Assembly (NCBI GenBank): GCA_024701455.1 | Contig: JABXYP010000001.1 | Location: 3,848,001-3,912,000, forward strand | Origin: Bacillus sp. A301a_S52 | GTDB lineage: Bacteria; Bacillota; Bacilli; Bacillales; Salisediminibacteriaceae | DNA: 64,000 bases | Direction: 5' to 3' | In this document: positions 35,288-44,489 of the stretch, one piece after another | Layout of the letters: every line of letters starts with the position of its first letter | Position numbering within the stretch: position 1 is the first letter of the stretch | The notes under the pieces: model-generated | Told to the model about the DNA's origin: nothing | Databases searched by the model: none | What the model saw: only the letters and a program-made list of their open reading frames with translations | Made by a program: the position numbers and the translations under genes

Positions 35288-36757
35288 TTACAAACAGCAC
35301 TTTTTATATTTATGTCCACTTCCACATGGACAGGGGTCATTTCGTCCAACTTTAACTTGCTTTCGGTGAAGACCAGCTTTATATATCCTTTCAACTGCTG
35401 CTTTTATTTCCTCATGAGTAGCTTCCATCTCTTGTGAGTAAAGTGGTTCTCTTGCCACCATGGCATCATTGCCTTCATCCATTTCGTTACTATGTGTATC
35501 TTCCTCAGTTACTACGTCAATAGACTGTTGTGTCAATTCTAAGTGCTGATTTTCCAATTGATGTGGAGCCGCATCATTCACTTCGTCTTGGTACTCCTCT
35601 TCATTTGGTTCGTGGTTTTCCTTGTCATTCGACCGTGTTCCTTCTCCAATTTCCTCCACATAGTTGCTAACCTTTTGTTTTTCTTGTAGAGACGCTTTCC
35701 ATCGTGTCATTTCTGGATGATCAATATCGTTAATGACAGCCGTACAATACAAGCCTTCTTCAAGTGTAGCAACTGTATTATCATACCCTACATCCTTAAT
35801 AAAAGCGTCGATTTCTGAGAGCATATCGACAGTTAAATGCTCACATAAACCTGCGGCAACCATTGTTTTCTCAGTCTTACCTTGCACATGATCCCAGCTT
35901 TGTACTAATGCCTCTCTCGCTTTAACTGTTTTAATATTACTAAGAATATAAATGGCAAACTGACTTAACCGTGGATCTTGTATTAGCGCCTCTACTGATT
36001 CGATAACACTATTTTCCTCCATGCCAATTTTAATAAGCATGTGACACATTTCTTGTAAAAACAATTCATTTCTATGATGCCACTGGGCTAAGGCTAGGAC
36101 TTCCGGAACAGCTTCCTCTAACCTCATCTCGTTGGCCAACACAACATCATATAAATCACGGTACGAAAGGACAGACTTGCTTTTCATTTTCTTAATTCTG
36201 TGAATGACTTCAAGTGTCCCTATCATCTCTCGCTGTACCATAAGTGATGCAATTTGCTTCCCTAAAATAAACACATTTTCGTCAAAAGTTTCGTTTACTT
36301 CTAACGTATGTATGACTTTGTGAAACTTTTGCAATACAATATCTCGCTGGTCAGTGCAAAGGCTTGTATAGAAATCCATGTGGCCTAGTTGAATGCCCTG
36401 TTTCTTAAACACCTGGGAAATAAGATGTTGGTAGGCTTTAGCAATACATGGATCTAAATGATTTAAAATATCAGTATAAAAGGGTTGTTGCTCTTTTGAA
36501 ACCGTATCATTACGAAGGCGCTCTAATATGTATTCTACTGCTCTATGAGAGACTGGCAGGTGCTCTAAATAAGGTAATAAAGAGCCTTCTGTTCTTTCCT
36601 TTTGGAGATATAGTTCATTCGCTTCAAGTCCTATAAGGAATGTGTTCTCATCGCCAATATAACTTTTGTGAAGGATATCTAGAACAAACTTCTGGATAAT
36701 CTCATCCTCTGTTTTCATATGAGTTTCGATCACTTGTAAAAATGCTTGGCCGTCCAT
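35288..36757 (-). CDS. Helical-repeat protein with C-terminal SEC-C zinc motif
   Basis: A 489-residue cytosolic protein. The first 350 residues or so look like helical repeats (HEAT/DUF1186-like); residues about 375-455 form an acidic, probably disordered linker; the last 20 carry 'GRNDPCPCGSGHKYKKCC', the SEC-C metal-binding motif of SecA and many adaptor proteins. The start at 36757 (MDGQAFLQV) has AGAGGTG upstream. No operon partner. The role is unknown; SEC-C usually mediates binding to ribosomes, SecB or nucleic acid. Confidence 0.8.
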   Translation of the reverse strand: MDGQAFLQVIETHMKTEDEIIQKFVLDILHKSYIGDENTFLIGLEANELYLQKERTEGSLLPYLEHLPVSHRAVEYILERLRNDTVSKEQQPFYTDILNHLDPCIAKAYQHLISQVFKKQGIQLGHMDFYTSLCTDQRDIVLQKFHKVIHTLEVNETFDENVFILGKQIASLMVQREMIGTLEVIHRIKKMKSKSVLSYRDLYDVVLANEMRLEEAVPEVLALAQWHHRNELFLQEMCHMLIKIGMEENSVIESVEALIQDPRLSQFAIYILSNIKTVKAREALVQSWDHVQGKTEKTMVAAGLCEHLTVDMLSEIDAFIKDVGYDNTVATLEEGLYCTAVINDIDHPEMTRWKASLQEKQKVSNYVEEIGEGTRSNDKENHEPNEEEYQDEVNDAAPHQLENQHLELTQQSIDVVTEEDTHSNEMDEGNDAMVAREPLYSQEMEATHEEIKAAVERIYKAGLHRKQVKVGRNDPCPCGSGHKYKKCCL

Positions 36758-37355
36758 TTTCAACACCTCTATTATCATTCATGTTCTCTCAAACTAACTT
36801 TTTTCATAATTAATCATATATTCTTTTTTAATTATACATCTTCTTAGCCACTATGAGCGGTTACATGAAGGAAATGAGATATTTTTTAGATTTTTATAGA
36901 GATTTCCTATCATAAGTAAACCCTGAAATAGAAAAATCGCCTCCCCACTTATCTCCCCGCCTCTCTATGACCAATTAAATCCGTGGTATTTCCCGGGAAA
37001 TTGTCGAAAAAGACAATGAGCCTCATTTTTTGCTGAACTAAAAAATATCTAACTTAGTCTTAGAAAGAGAGAAACCGTTATACTTTAAAAAACCCCTACT
37101 TTACGAAACAAAAAGCCTCTCGACAACAGTTGATACGATTTGCTAGATTTATAAGAATGACTCGTTGCATTACCCAAATAGACAGCACTCTACCTTCACT
37201 AACAAACACGATGATCCGAATTCACCCTCACTTCCAAACACGTCCTAAATTATGAGGTTAAAAAACATGAAAAAAGAGTCTAGGGTGTTTCCTAAACTCC
37301 AACTCTATACCTTATGGTAGTGATATATATTGAGACTTGTATGTTAGCTTCTTTC
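36758..37355. other. Intergenic before the first lipoprotein/lipase array
   Basis: About 600 bp. Only the terminator at 37270-37300 is recognised. It marks the change from common chromosome to the repeat-rich accessory array. Confidence 0.5.
37270..37300 (-). terminator. Terminator of the first effector operon
   Basis: GAGTTTAGG and CCTAGACTC pair on the minus strand and are followed by TTTTTTCATG, about 55 bp past the effector stop. Confidence 0.78.
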
Positions 37356-39461
37356 TTACCACGTTGCGGCCCGTTCAATCTGTTCTTCTAAAATGCTCAT
37401 ATTCGTTTTTACACTTGAGGAGACATCGTGCAAGACAGTGATCGCTTCTGCCTCATGGTCAGATAATTGAAAGACGATATCGTCAAACAGGAGCTGCATG
37501 TCTTTTAAAATAGACGTAGCCGCCGAGTTATAAATGTGAATATTATAATAGCCGGAATCATTAAATAACGCAGAATCGATGTATGGCCTTAAATTATCGA
37601 CGACCACGGGATAATTCGTTAAAAACTTTTGTAGACCTATCCGAACACCTTCAACGGTTTCATTCATTTCTTCTAGAGGTTTTAGAGCCACATCCACTTT
37701 TTCTTTCACTTTATCATCATAGTTAGTAAAAAGACTGAGTACCAGCCCACCTGGATTTCCATATAAATGTACATTTTTCACGCCATTTATTATCACAACG
37801 GCCGATTTACCCGCAGCCTCTATTAAAGATACTTTTTGTATTAAATTTGTAACTATCGGGATTAATAATAGAGAAGTTCCAAGTTTAAATTCTTCCATGG
37901 ACTTGTCTAAATGAAGACTTTTGAACTTCATATAGTTCAACAAATACGGGGAGTCTTCCATTTCGTAATCAGTCGTCGATTGGATCTTATCCACTTCAGT
38001 TACTCCTGAATGATGAGAAATGGCACTTGCAACACTCTTATCTATTTTCTCAAAAGCGACGGCAACTTGATCAACTTGGTTGCCGAATTCGTCAACCTGT
38101 GTGGTCATATGTTGATAGTTTTGTTGCACGTATTGAAAATGAGACTCTAATTCTCCTACTACGGCATCGTGAAATTTCTCTTGCCCAGCTTTAAACACGT
38201 CTTCAATTTTATTTAGAAGCGTATCTTCTACAGCCACTATAAACTCATCTACTGTTTCCTCTAAGCTATAAAGATAATTTCTTAATTCTGCAAAAATAGT
38301 TTCAACATCAATCGTTTTTTTAGTAATAAACTCTATAAGTGCCACTGGAGGAGAGTCAAGTACACTATTTAATGAAGAGCAAGCCGTTTCAATATTATTT
38401 AAGAGAAGATGAAGTCCTTGAAGAATTTGTTTAAAAACACTATTAGCAAAACGAATCCCTCTGAATAGCCCGTCTTCTACTATGCTTTCGAGACTTCCTT
38501 GATATACCTCACGAATTGTATTAAGGCGATCATTATATGAATCGCTTTCATGAGCGATGATATCCACCGAGTGTCCGATATACGTTTGAGCCAAGTCTAA
38601 TCGTTCTAATACTGATGTATCGATGGCGTCACTCAGCATTCTTATCGTGTCAACATTTAAATCAATTCTCTCTGATCTTCCCCCATATAAAGGATGGCCT
38701 GTCCAGATACTTGATACTACGTGGCTATGTGCATCAACGTGTATAACGCCATAGCCTGGTTCCCCCTCCGTTCCAATTGTGACGTAAGGGACATGTTGAC
38801 CATTTTCATCCCTTATATAACCTGTATGGTTAAAGCCAAGTCCATCTTTAGAAGGAATGCCGTTATAAATCGTATGCTGAGCACCAGGCACTTGATCCCC
38901 CATACCAATTGCCCTTTGACTCAGGTTTAAGACATCATACTCACTAATATAGTTGGTGATGTTATGATACTCTTTCCCTGCTTCAACCGCACCAGCCGGC
39001 AGCATAGCGGGATTTAGTGTCACTGAACGCACATGGCTGTTTTGAACACCAACGTAATTCGCTAACGCCCCGCCAAGAGAGTTCCCTCCGACTGATGTGA
39101 TTTCGCCGAACTCCTTCTCCATATCTGCCAAATAGCGATCGGCATCTTTAAGTTGCTGCGGTGTTGCTTCAGTGAGCAATTGAATATCTGTTATAAGATC
39201 AGCTCTTCCATATTTACCATGAGCATTTGTCCCCATATACACTACATGATACTCACCTGAGGCCACATTTTGAACGGTCATGGCATCCATGCCGCTTTTT
39301 TCTTTGTTGAAGTTGCTGTCCACAATTTTAAAGGACTTTTCACTAACCTTTATAATCGAGTCACGTTTAGGTTCCAAATACACGTGTAAGCCTGCTAGTT
39401 CTACTAAATCTGCATCAGTTGTTTTCGTTGGATCTATTTCTGAGTTCAGTTTTATCGCCAC
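37356..39461 (-). CDS. TslA-like reverse-domain lipase effector, copy 1
   Basis: A 701-residue protein with no signal peptide or membrane anchor. Residues about 15-260 form a class-3-lipase-like alpha/beta hydrolase: 'YHVVYMGTNAHG' (strand before the oxyanion region), then GNSLGG with Ser128 as nucleophile and 'VRSVTLNPAMLPAG'. Residues about 280-700 are helical, coiled-coil-like, LXG/WXG-like in character. N-terminal lipase plus C-terminal helical domain is the layout of the type VII secreted phospholipase TslA. It starts with GTG at 39461 (AAAGGAG upstream), 13 bp after the lipoprotein gene, so they form one operon. The last 93 residues differ at only 2 sites from copy 2 at 45609. Confidence 0.8.
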   Translation of the reverse strand: MAIKLNSEIDPTKTTDADLVELAGLHVYLEPKRDSIIKVSEKSFKIVDSNFNKEKSGMDAMTVQNVASGEYHVVYMGTNAHGKYGRADLITDIQLLTEATPQQLKDADRYLADMEKEFGEITSVGGNSLGGALANYVGVQNSHVRSVTLNPAMLPAGAVEAGKEYHNITNYISEYDVLNLSQRAIGMGDQVPGAQHTIYNGIPSKDGLGFNHTGYIRDENGQHVPYVTIGTEGEPGYGVIHVDAHSHVVSSIWTGHPLYGGRSERIDLNVDTIRMLSDAIDTSVLERLDLAQTYIGHSVDIIAHESDSYNDRLNTIREVYQGSLESIVEDGLFRGIRFANSVFKQILQGLHLLLNNIETACSSLNSVLDSPPVALIEFITKKTIDVETIFAELRNYLYSLEETVDEFIVAVEDTLLNKIEDVFKAGQEKFHDAVVGELESHFQYVQQNYQHMTTQVDEFGNQVDQVAVAFEKIDKSVASAISHHSGVTEVDKIQSTTDYEMEDSPYLLNYMKFKSLHLDKSMEEFKLGTSLLLIPIVTNLIQKVSLIEAAGKSAVVIINGVKNVHLYGNPGGLVLSLFTNYDDKVKEKVDVALKPLEEMNETVEGVRIGLQKFLTNYPVVVDNLRPYIDSALFNDSGYYNIHIYNSAATSILKDMQLLFDDIVFQLSDHEAEAITVLHDVSSSVKTNMSILEEQIERAATW

Positions 39462-39474
39462 TTGTTCTACTCCT

Positions 39475-40395
39475 TTATTGTCTGATGATATCTCTTTTTT
39501 TCAAAGAATTATCATGTCCACCGTCAGCAGATAATTTGTTAACATAATTATCATGTAACCAGATCGAATAGTTTCCCCTCGGTATACCTTCTAATTCGTT
39601 AAATTGTTGGACGATGTCGCCTAAAAGTGACTCTGTTGGTTTACTGTCTTCTTCGTCCATGTAAACTTGTATTGATATTGTTAGAAAATTGGCATTGTAT
39701 GCCTCCTTATCAAACTGACTTTTAAGCTCCTCCTCACTAATCTCCGGATTTTCAAAATATAAACGATTCATTTTCTCCATTTCTTCTTCTAAAGGCATCG
39801 GTTGAATGAAGTAATAGGGTGTCGTATAGCCTGTAGACCCCACATTGTTAATAGCCTCTTGACGCCACCCTATTATAGGATATTTATCGGCAAGCCCTTC
39901 AACAAAGTCATCCAGTACCGCAAACTCCTCATCCATGATCATCGCTAATAAACCACCGAATAAACTTTGCTCAACTTGACTCGCCTCCGTCCAAATGCTT
40001 TCCGTCATTATTTTCTCTTCTTTTACATCTATGCCGATCATCGCATACGTATGGAAATGGGGTTCGCCGACCGATTCTACAAATACCGTCGCCCCATCCA
40101 TGTTGCCGACGACATTATGGACGATCACTTCTGTTTTATATTCTTCAAGAAAAAAGGCCTTCATGGCTTCTTCTATTTCCGCAAATTTCTCGTTGGCGAT
40201 CACATCCGTCTTCTCACCATTGACGAGGTCATAGTCTTCACCTATGTAATCATTCACACTGACATAGCGATCATCAAAGGCGTCCCCTGTGGTATAATCT
40301 CCATCTGTTTCATTACTGTTATTTTCTGTATTCATCGTCATACACCCTCCTAATATCAAACAGACACTTATCGTGATGAAACTGGCTTTTAGCAT
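39475..40395 (-). CDS. DUF1672-like lipoprotein, candidate immunity protein L1
   Basis: A 306-residue lipoprotein: signal peptide with lipobox LGGC (Cys18), a polar linker, then 'DDRYVSVNDYIGEDYDL', 'EEYKTEVIVHNVVGNMDG' and 'VFVESVGEPHFHTYAM', the core of what I recall as DUF1672. It should be anchored on the outer face of the membrane. It lies directly upstream of the complete lipase effector. In Staphylococcus the lipoprotein TilA protects against TslA, so immunity is the favoured role (inference). First 140 residues nearly identical to L2; the C-terminal half diverges. Confidence 0.82.
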   Translation of the reverse strand: MLKASFITISVCLILGGCMTMNTENNSNETDGDYTTGDAFDDRYVSVNDYIGEDYDLVNGEKTDVIANEKFAEIEEAMKAFFLEEYKTEVIVHNVVGNMDGATVFVESVGEPHFHTYAMIGIDVKEEKIMTESIWTEASQVEQSLFGGLLAMIMDEEFAVLDDFVEGLADKYPIIGWRQEAINNVGSTGYTTPYYFIQPMPLEEEMEKMNRLYFENPEISEEELKSQFDKEAYNANFLTISIQVYMDEEDSKPTESLLGDIVQQFNELEGIPRGNYSIWLHDNYVNKLSADGGHDNSLKKRDIIRQ

Positions 40396-40599
40396 GATTT
40401 TCCCCCTAGGTAGTACACGTCTATTATTCTTGACTTCCTTTTATCAGTTTAATTGTATGGAACCGAGTTGTTAAGCTTAACTTTACAATAAAATGAAATA
40501 CGTTTAAAAACAGGAAATAAGAAGGACGGCTTTTGTTTCAGAAAACTAACATAGACCTGTTTTTTATAGGTATAAAATCATAGACAATACACCGATAGC
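40396..40599. other. Upstream region of L1, copied in front of L3
   Basis: About 200 bp that recur at 44111-44290: GATTTTCCCCCTAGGTAG, TATTCTTGACTTCC, ATGAAATACGTTTAAAAACAGG and GACCTGTTTTTT. It should carry the promoter of L1, but I cannot fix -35/-10 boxes. The paired AAAAACAGG/CCTGTTTTT segments may act as a loose terminator for the remnant upstream. Confidence 0.55.
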
Positions 40600-40655
40600 C
40601 ATTTTCCTTTGCTAAAGTTTCCACAATTTTAAAGGATTTTTCACTAACCTTTATA
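40600..40655 (-). pseudogene. Effector 5' remnant, distal part
   Basis: Minus-strand codons for IKVSEKSFKIVE match residues 37-48 of the intact effector, then diverge at the same point as the remnant at 44292. It continues the piece at 42049-42155; the two were separated by an R1 type 2 repeat that itself received the IS element. Confidence 0.8.
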
Positions 40656-40790
40656 CAGCTAAGCTTCAATCAGTAGGAGTTTCCCTTCATCCTCCACTGA
40701 TTGTTAGTTTAACTTATCGGACCTTTAGGGGCAGTTTATCCCCGACCTTACTTTTCGATTTTGGTACGTCAACACTAAACTGGACAAAAA

Positions 40791-41636
40791 TTATAGGGGC
40801 TGTTGTTTGAATTCCATTGGTGTTAAATAGTCTAACGTTCCATGAATGCGAATGTGATTAAACCAATGAACATAATCATCCAGTTCAATAGCGAGCTGTT
40901 CAAGAGAAGAGAAATGAGCACTGTTAGCGAATTCTGTTTTGAATACCTTAAACATCGCTTCAGCCACGGCATTATCATAAGGGCATCCTTTCATGCTCAA
41001 CGATCTTTGGATGCCAAATGTTTCAAGTGCTTCGGAAATAAGCTTATTGTCAAATTCTTTACCACGGTCAGTGTGGAACATTCGAACGTCGTTCAAGTTA
41101 CCTTTAATACGCGATAAAGCCTGATAGACCAGCTTTGCATTCTTATTAGCACCAGCACTACGACCAATGATTTCACGGTTAAAAAGATCGACAAATAAGC
41201 ATACGTAATGCCATTTTGCTCCAACGCGGACGTACGTTAAATCACTTACAATGACAGCCAACGGCTTGTCTTGTTCAAATTGACGCTGTAATTCGTTTTT
41301 TACTAACGCTTCATTACACCATGTCTTATGTGGCTTGTACTGTGCTACGGTATAGTTTGATACAAGTCCCAGTTCGTTCATTAATCGGCCAATTCGACGA
41401 CGGGATACGTTTTTTGGTCTTGGTAATCTACTTAATTCTTTCTTAATTTTGCGCGTGCCATAATTGTTCCGGCTTTCTTTAAAAATTCGGGAGACCTCTT
41501 GGGAAATCTCTTCATCTTCCCTTTTAAACACACATCGGCCGTGGGAATTGGCATGATAGTAATACGTACTTTTAGGAATCTGGAGGACGTTACACATTGC
41601 TGATACCGAATAAATGTGAGCATTATTTCGAATCAC
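40791..41636 (-). CDS. IS3-family transposase OrfB (DDE integrase core)
   Basis: A 281-residue frame with an HTH_21-like N-terminus ('SRIFKESRNNYGTRKIKKEL') and the rve integrase core. The DDE residues are visible: Asp in 'VIVSDLTYVRVG', Asp in 'MFHTDRGKEFDN', Glu in 'CPYDNAVAEAMFKVFKTE'. It probably has a GTG start just after orfA or, more usually for the family, is made as an OrfAB fusion by -1 frameshift on the A5 run before the orfA stop (CAA AAA TAG). No lesion is seen, so the element may be active. Confidence 0.93.
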   Translation of the reverse strand: MIRNNAHIYSVSAMCNVLQIPKSTYYYHANSHGRCVFKREDEEISQEVSRIFKESRNNYGTRKIKKELSRLPRPKNVSRRRIGRLMNELGLVSNYTVAQYKPHKTWCNEALVKNELQRQFEQDKPLAVIVSDLTYVRVGAKWHYVCLFVDLFNREIIGRSAGANKNAKLVYQALSRIKGNLNDVRMFHTDRGKEFDNKLISEALETFGIQRSLSMKGCPYDNAVAEAMFKVFKTEFANSAHFSSLEQLAIELDDYVHWFNHIRIHGTLDYLTPMEFKQQPL

Positions 41637-41638
41637 AT

Positions 41639-41929
41639 CTATTTTTGTCCCATGATCAGCGCTGCTTGCTTTAAAATATCATTTTCCATCATGAGACGCT
41701 GATTTTCCTTACGTAACCTAGCTAGTTCATTCTCTTCTTCAGAACGGTTATCTTTGGCGGCAAATGAACCTGTTTCTTTATGATTTTTAATCCAGCGATC
41801 TAACGCAGAAGGCGTGATATCATACTCTCTCGCAATATCTGCACGTGATTTACCATTTTCATAAAGCTTCACTAATTGCAGTTTAAATTCGGCTGTAAAA
41901 GTTCGACGTTGACGTGTCATCTTAGTCAC
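41639..41929 (-). CDS. IS3-family OrfA (HTH_Tnp_1)
   Basis: A 96-residue protein with the helix-turn-helix 'SRADIAREYDITPSALDRWI' and a C-terminal leucine-zipper-like helix ('ENELARLRKENQRLMMEN'). It binds the IS ends and, as the N-terminal part of OrfAB, directs transposition. The stop follows an AAAAA run suited to -1 slippage into the orfB frame. Confidence 0.92.
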   Translation of the reverse strand: MTKMTRQRRTFTAEFKLQLVKLYENGKSRADIAREYDITPSALDRWIKNHKETGSFAAKDNRSEEENELARLRKENQRLMMENDILKQAALIMGQK

Positions 41930-42048
41930 GCTCCCTTATGTTATAGTCTTAGTTTACAAGCCCTCATTTTATCTGTCCAACTTAGTGTAGCCTATCCATT
42001 TTCTTAAGTTTTGAGGTGGGGGTTTTACTGCCCCTTATGGGTGGGATA

Positions 42049-42155
42049 ATCGAGTCACGTTTAGGTTCCAAATAAACAGGTAAACCTGCTAATTCTACTA
42101 AATCTGCATCAGTTGTATTATTTGAATTAATTTCTGTATTTATTTCAACAGTCAT
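42049..42155 (-). pseudogene. Effector 5' remnant, proximal part
   Basis: From the ATG at 42155 (GGAGG upstream) the frame encodes MTVEINTEIN, then 'TTDADLVELAGL', 'VYLEPKRDSII', the first 36 residues of the lipase effector, and then enters the R1 repeat. It follows lipoprotein L2 by 17 bp, so the L-effector operon order is preserved. Confidence 0.88.
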
Positions 42156-42172
42156 AGTTTCTTATCCTCCCC

Positions 42173-43093
42173 TTAATCTATAACAATATCTCTTTTTCTT
42201 AAGGTATTATCTTGACTCCCACTAGCAGACAATTTATTAACATAATGATCATGTAACGAGATCGAATAGTTTCCCCTCGGTACACCTTCTAATGCTTTAA
42301 ACTCTTGGACGATGTCGTCTAAAAGTGACTCTGTTGGTTTACTGTCTTTTTCGTCCATATAAAATTGGATTGAAATCCTTAAATAATTGGCGTTGTATGC
42401 CTCTTTATCAAACACGCTTTTAAGCTCGTCAGCACTAATGTTGGGATTTTCGAAATATAAACCATTGATTTCTGTCATTTCATCTCGTAAAGTCATCGGT
42501 TGGGTAAAGTAATATGGTGTCGTATAGCCTGTAGACCCCACATTGTTAATAGCCTCTTGACGCCACCCTATTATAGGATGTTTATCGGCAAGCCCTTCAA
42601 CAAAATCATCCAGTACCGCAAACTCCTCATCCATGATCATCGCTAATAAACCACCGAATAAACTTTGCTCAACTTGACTATCCTGCGTCCAAATGCTTTC
42701 CGTCATAATTTTCTCTTCTTTTACATCTATGCCAATCATCGCATACGTATGGAAATGGGGTTCACCGACCGATTCTACAAACACCGTCGCCCCGTCCATG
42801 TTGCCGACGACATTATGGACGATCACTTCTGTTTTATATTCTTCAAGAAAAAAGGCCTTCATGGCTTCTTCTATTTCTGCAAATTTCTCGTTGGCGATCA
42901 CATCCGTCTTCTCACCATTGACGAGGTCATAGTCTTCACCTATGTAATCATTCACACTGACATAGCGATCATCAAAGGCGTCCCCTGTGGTATAATCCCC
43001 ATCTGTTTCGTTACTGTTATTTTCTGTATTCATCGTCATACACCCTCCTAATATCAAACAGACACTTAGCGTGATGAAACTGGCTTTTAGCAT
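42173..43093 (-). CDS. DUF1672-like lipoprotein L2
   Basis: A 306-residue paralog of L1. Signal peptide and lipobox LGGC are the same, and residues 1-195 are nearly identical to L1. From 'QPMTLRDEMTEING' on it differs at many positions, most strongly in the stretch 205-270. It is followed by an effector remnant, so it would be an orphan immunity gene. It could protect against non-self effectors (inference). Confidence 0.82.
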   Translation of the reverse strand: MLKASFITLSVCLILGGCMTMNTENNSNETDGDYTTGDAFDDRYVSVNDYIGEDYDLVNGEKTDVIANEKFAEIEEAMKAFFLEEYKTEVIVHNVVGNMDGATVFVESVGEPHFHTYAMIGIDVKEEKIMTESIWTQDSQVEQSLFGGLLAMIMDEEFAVLDDFVEGLADKHPIIGWRQEAINNVGSTGYTTPYYFTQPMTLRDEMTEINGLYFENPNISADELKSVFDKEAYNANYLRISIQFYMDEKDSKPTESLLDDIVQEFKALEGVPRGNYSISLHDHYVNKLSASGSQDNTLRKRDIVID

Positions 43094-43189
43094 GATTTTC
43101 CCCCTAGGTAGTACACGTCTCTTATTCTTGACTTCCTTTTATCAGTTTAACTGTATGGAATAGAGTAGTATCGCACTTGTTCTACTCCT

Positions 43190-44110
43190 TTATTGTTTGA
43201 TAATATCTCTTTCATCCAAAGAATTGTCCTGACTCCCACTAGCAGACAATTTATTAATATAATTATCATGTAAATTGATCCAATAGTTCCCCCTCGGTAC
43301 ACCTTCTAATGCTTTAAACTCTCGGACGATGTCATCTAAAAGTGACTCTGTGGGCTTGGTGTCTTTTTCTTTCATGTAAAATTGTACTGTTATTGATAAA
43401 TAATTCGCATTGTATGCCTCTTTATCAAACTGGCTTTTAAGCTCTTCAGCACTAATCTCCGGATTTTCAAAATATAAACTATTTAATTCTTCCATTTCAT
43501 CTTGTAAAGCCATCGGTTGAACAAAATAATAAGGAGTTGTATAGGCAGTCGCTTTCACATTATTTATCGCTTCTTGCCTCAATCCAACAACAGGGTATTT
43601 TTCTGCTATTTGGTCTGTAAAAGCATCCAATGCCGCAAACTCCTCCTCCATAATCATCGCCAAAAGACCACTGAAGATCCCTTGCTCAACTTGACTATCC
43701 TGCGTCCAAATGCTTTCCCTCATAATTTTCTCTTCTGTTACATCTATGCCAATCATCGCATACGTATGGAAATGAGGTTCCCCGACCGATTCTACAAACA
43801 CCGTCGCCCCATCCATGTTGCCGACGACATTATGGACGATCACTTCTGTTTTATATTCTTCAAGAAAAAAGGCCTTCATCGCTTCTTCTATTTCTGCAAA
43901 TTTCTCGTTGGCGATCACATCCGTCTTCTCACCATTGACGAGGTCATAATCTTCACCTATGTAATCATTCACACTGACATAGCGATCATCAAAGGCGTTC
44001 CCTGTGGTATAATCCCCATCTGTTTCGTTACTGTTATTTTCTGTATGCATCGTCATACAACCTCCTAATATCAAACAGACACTTAGCGTGATGAAACTGG
44101 CTTTTAGCAT
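43190..44110 (-). CDS. DUF1672-like lipoprotein L3
   Basis: A 306-residue paralog with lipobox LGGC. The first 140 residues match L1/L2; the middle ('VVGLRQEAINNVKATAYTTPYYFVQPMAL') instead resembles L5, so it is a mosaic. Downstream only about 25 bp recall the start of an effector (ATCGCACTTGTTCTACTCC, against ATCGCCACTTG at 39455) before the upstream region of L2 begins; the effector is otherwise gone. Confidence 0.82.
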   Translation of the reverse strand: MLKASFITLSVCLILGGCMTMHTENNSNETDGDYTTGNAFDDRYVSVNDYIGEDYDLVNGEKTDVIANEKFAEIEEAMKAFFLEEYKTEVIVHNVVGNMDGATVFVESVGEPHFHTYAMIGIDVTEEKIMRESIWTQDSQVEQGIFSGLLAMIMEEEFAALDAFTDQIAEKYPVVGLRQEAINNVKATAYTTPYYFVQPMALQDEMEELNSLYFENPEISAEELKSQFDKEAYNANYLSITVQFYMKEKDTKPTESLLDDIVREFKALEGVPRGNYWINLHDNYINKLSASGSQDNSLDERDIIKQ

Positions 44111-44291
44111 GATTTTCCCCCTAGATAGTACACGTCTCTTATTCTTGACTTCCTTTTATCAGTTTAATTGTATGGAACCGAGTTGTTAAGCTACACTTTA
44201 CATTAAAATGAAATACGTTTAAAAACAGGGAACAAGATGGGTGTCTTTCATTTAAGAAACTAACATAGACCTGTTTTTTGTAGGTATAAAA
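44111..44291. other. Upstream region of L3, copy of the L1 upstream region
   Basis: Nearly the same sequence as 40396-40599, including GATTTTCCCCCTAG and GACCTGTTTTTT. It shows that the duplicated unit spans upstream region, lipoprotein and truncated effector. Confidence 0.6.
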
Positions 44292-44477
44292 TCATAGACA
44301 ATACACCAATAGCCTTTTTCCTTTGCTAAAGTTGTCCACAATTTCAAAGGATTTTTCACTAACCTTTATACTCGATTCTACATCGGGTTTTAAATAACCA
44401 TGTAAACCTGCTAATTCTACTAAATCGGCATCTGTGGTGTTATCTAAGTTAATTTTATTCTCTATTTCTAAAGGCAC
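44292..44477 (-). pseudogene. Truncated effector 5' end after L4
   Basis: A 61-codon frame with a GTG start (AAGGGGG upstream), 12 bp after L4. Residues 14-48 ('TTDADLVELAGLHGYL', 'KVSEKSFEIVD') match the intact effectors; then it leaves homology and stops. The break point and the following sequence are the same as in the remnant at 40600, so the truncation predates the duplication. Confidence 0.88.
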
Positions 44478-44489
44478 GCATTTGCCCCC

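Larger units (their letters stand above)
40763..41997 (-). mobile_element. IS3-family insertion sequence, 1,235 bp
   Basis: Bounded by a 5-bp direct repeat ATTTT (40758-40762 and 41998-42002). Terminal inverted repeats share ACACTAA..TGGAC (15 of 23 positions). Two minus-strand frames, orfA and orfB, as in the IS3 family. It sits in an R1 type 2 repeat, whose continuity across the element confirms both borders. Confidence 0.93.
40656..42048 (+). repeat. R1 repeat, copy G (type 2), split by the IS3-family element
   Basis: Left part 40656-40762, right part 41998-42048 (the 5-bp duplication counted once). Rejoined, both hairpins are complete: CAATCAGTAGGAG with CTCCACTGATTG, and AGGGGCAGT..CCCC.ACCT with AGGT.GGGG..ACTGCCCCT. 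The flanks CCTTTATA and ATCGAG join to give exactly the sequence of the intact effector gene at 39347-39360, so the empty site is known. Confidence 0.9.

Noticed and set aside
37356..39461. Effector as an ordinary secreted lipase
   Set aside because: There is no signal peptide, the C-terminal 420 residues are helical, and it is coupled to a lipoprotein gene; a Sec-secreted nutritional lipase would not show this.
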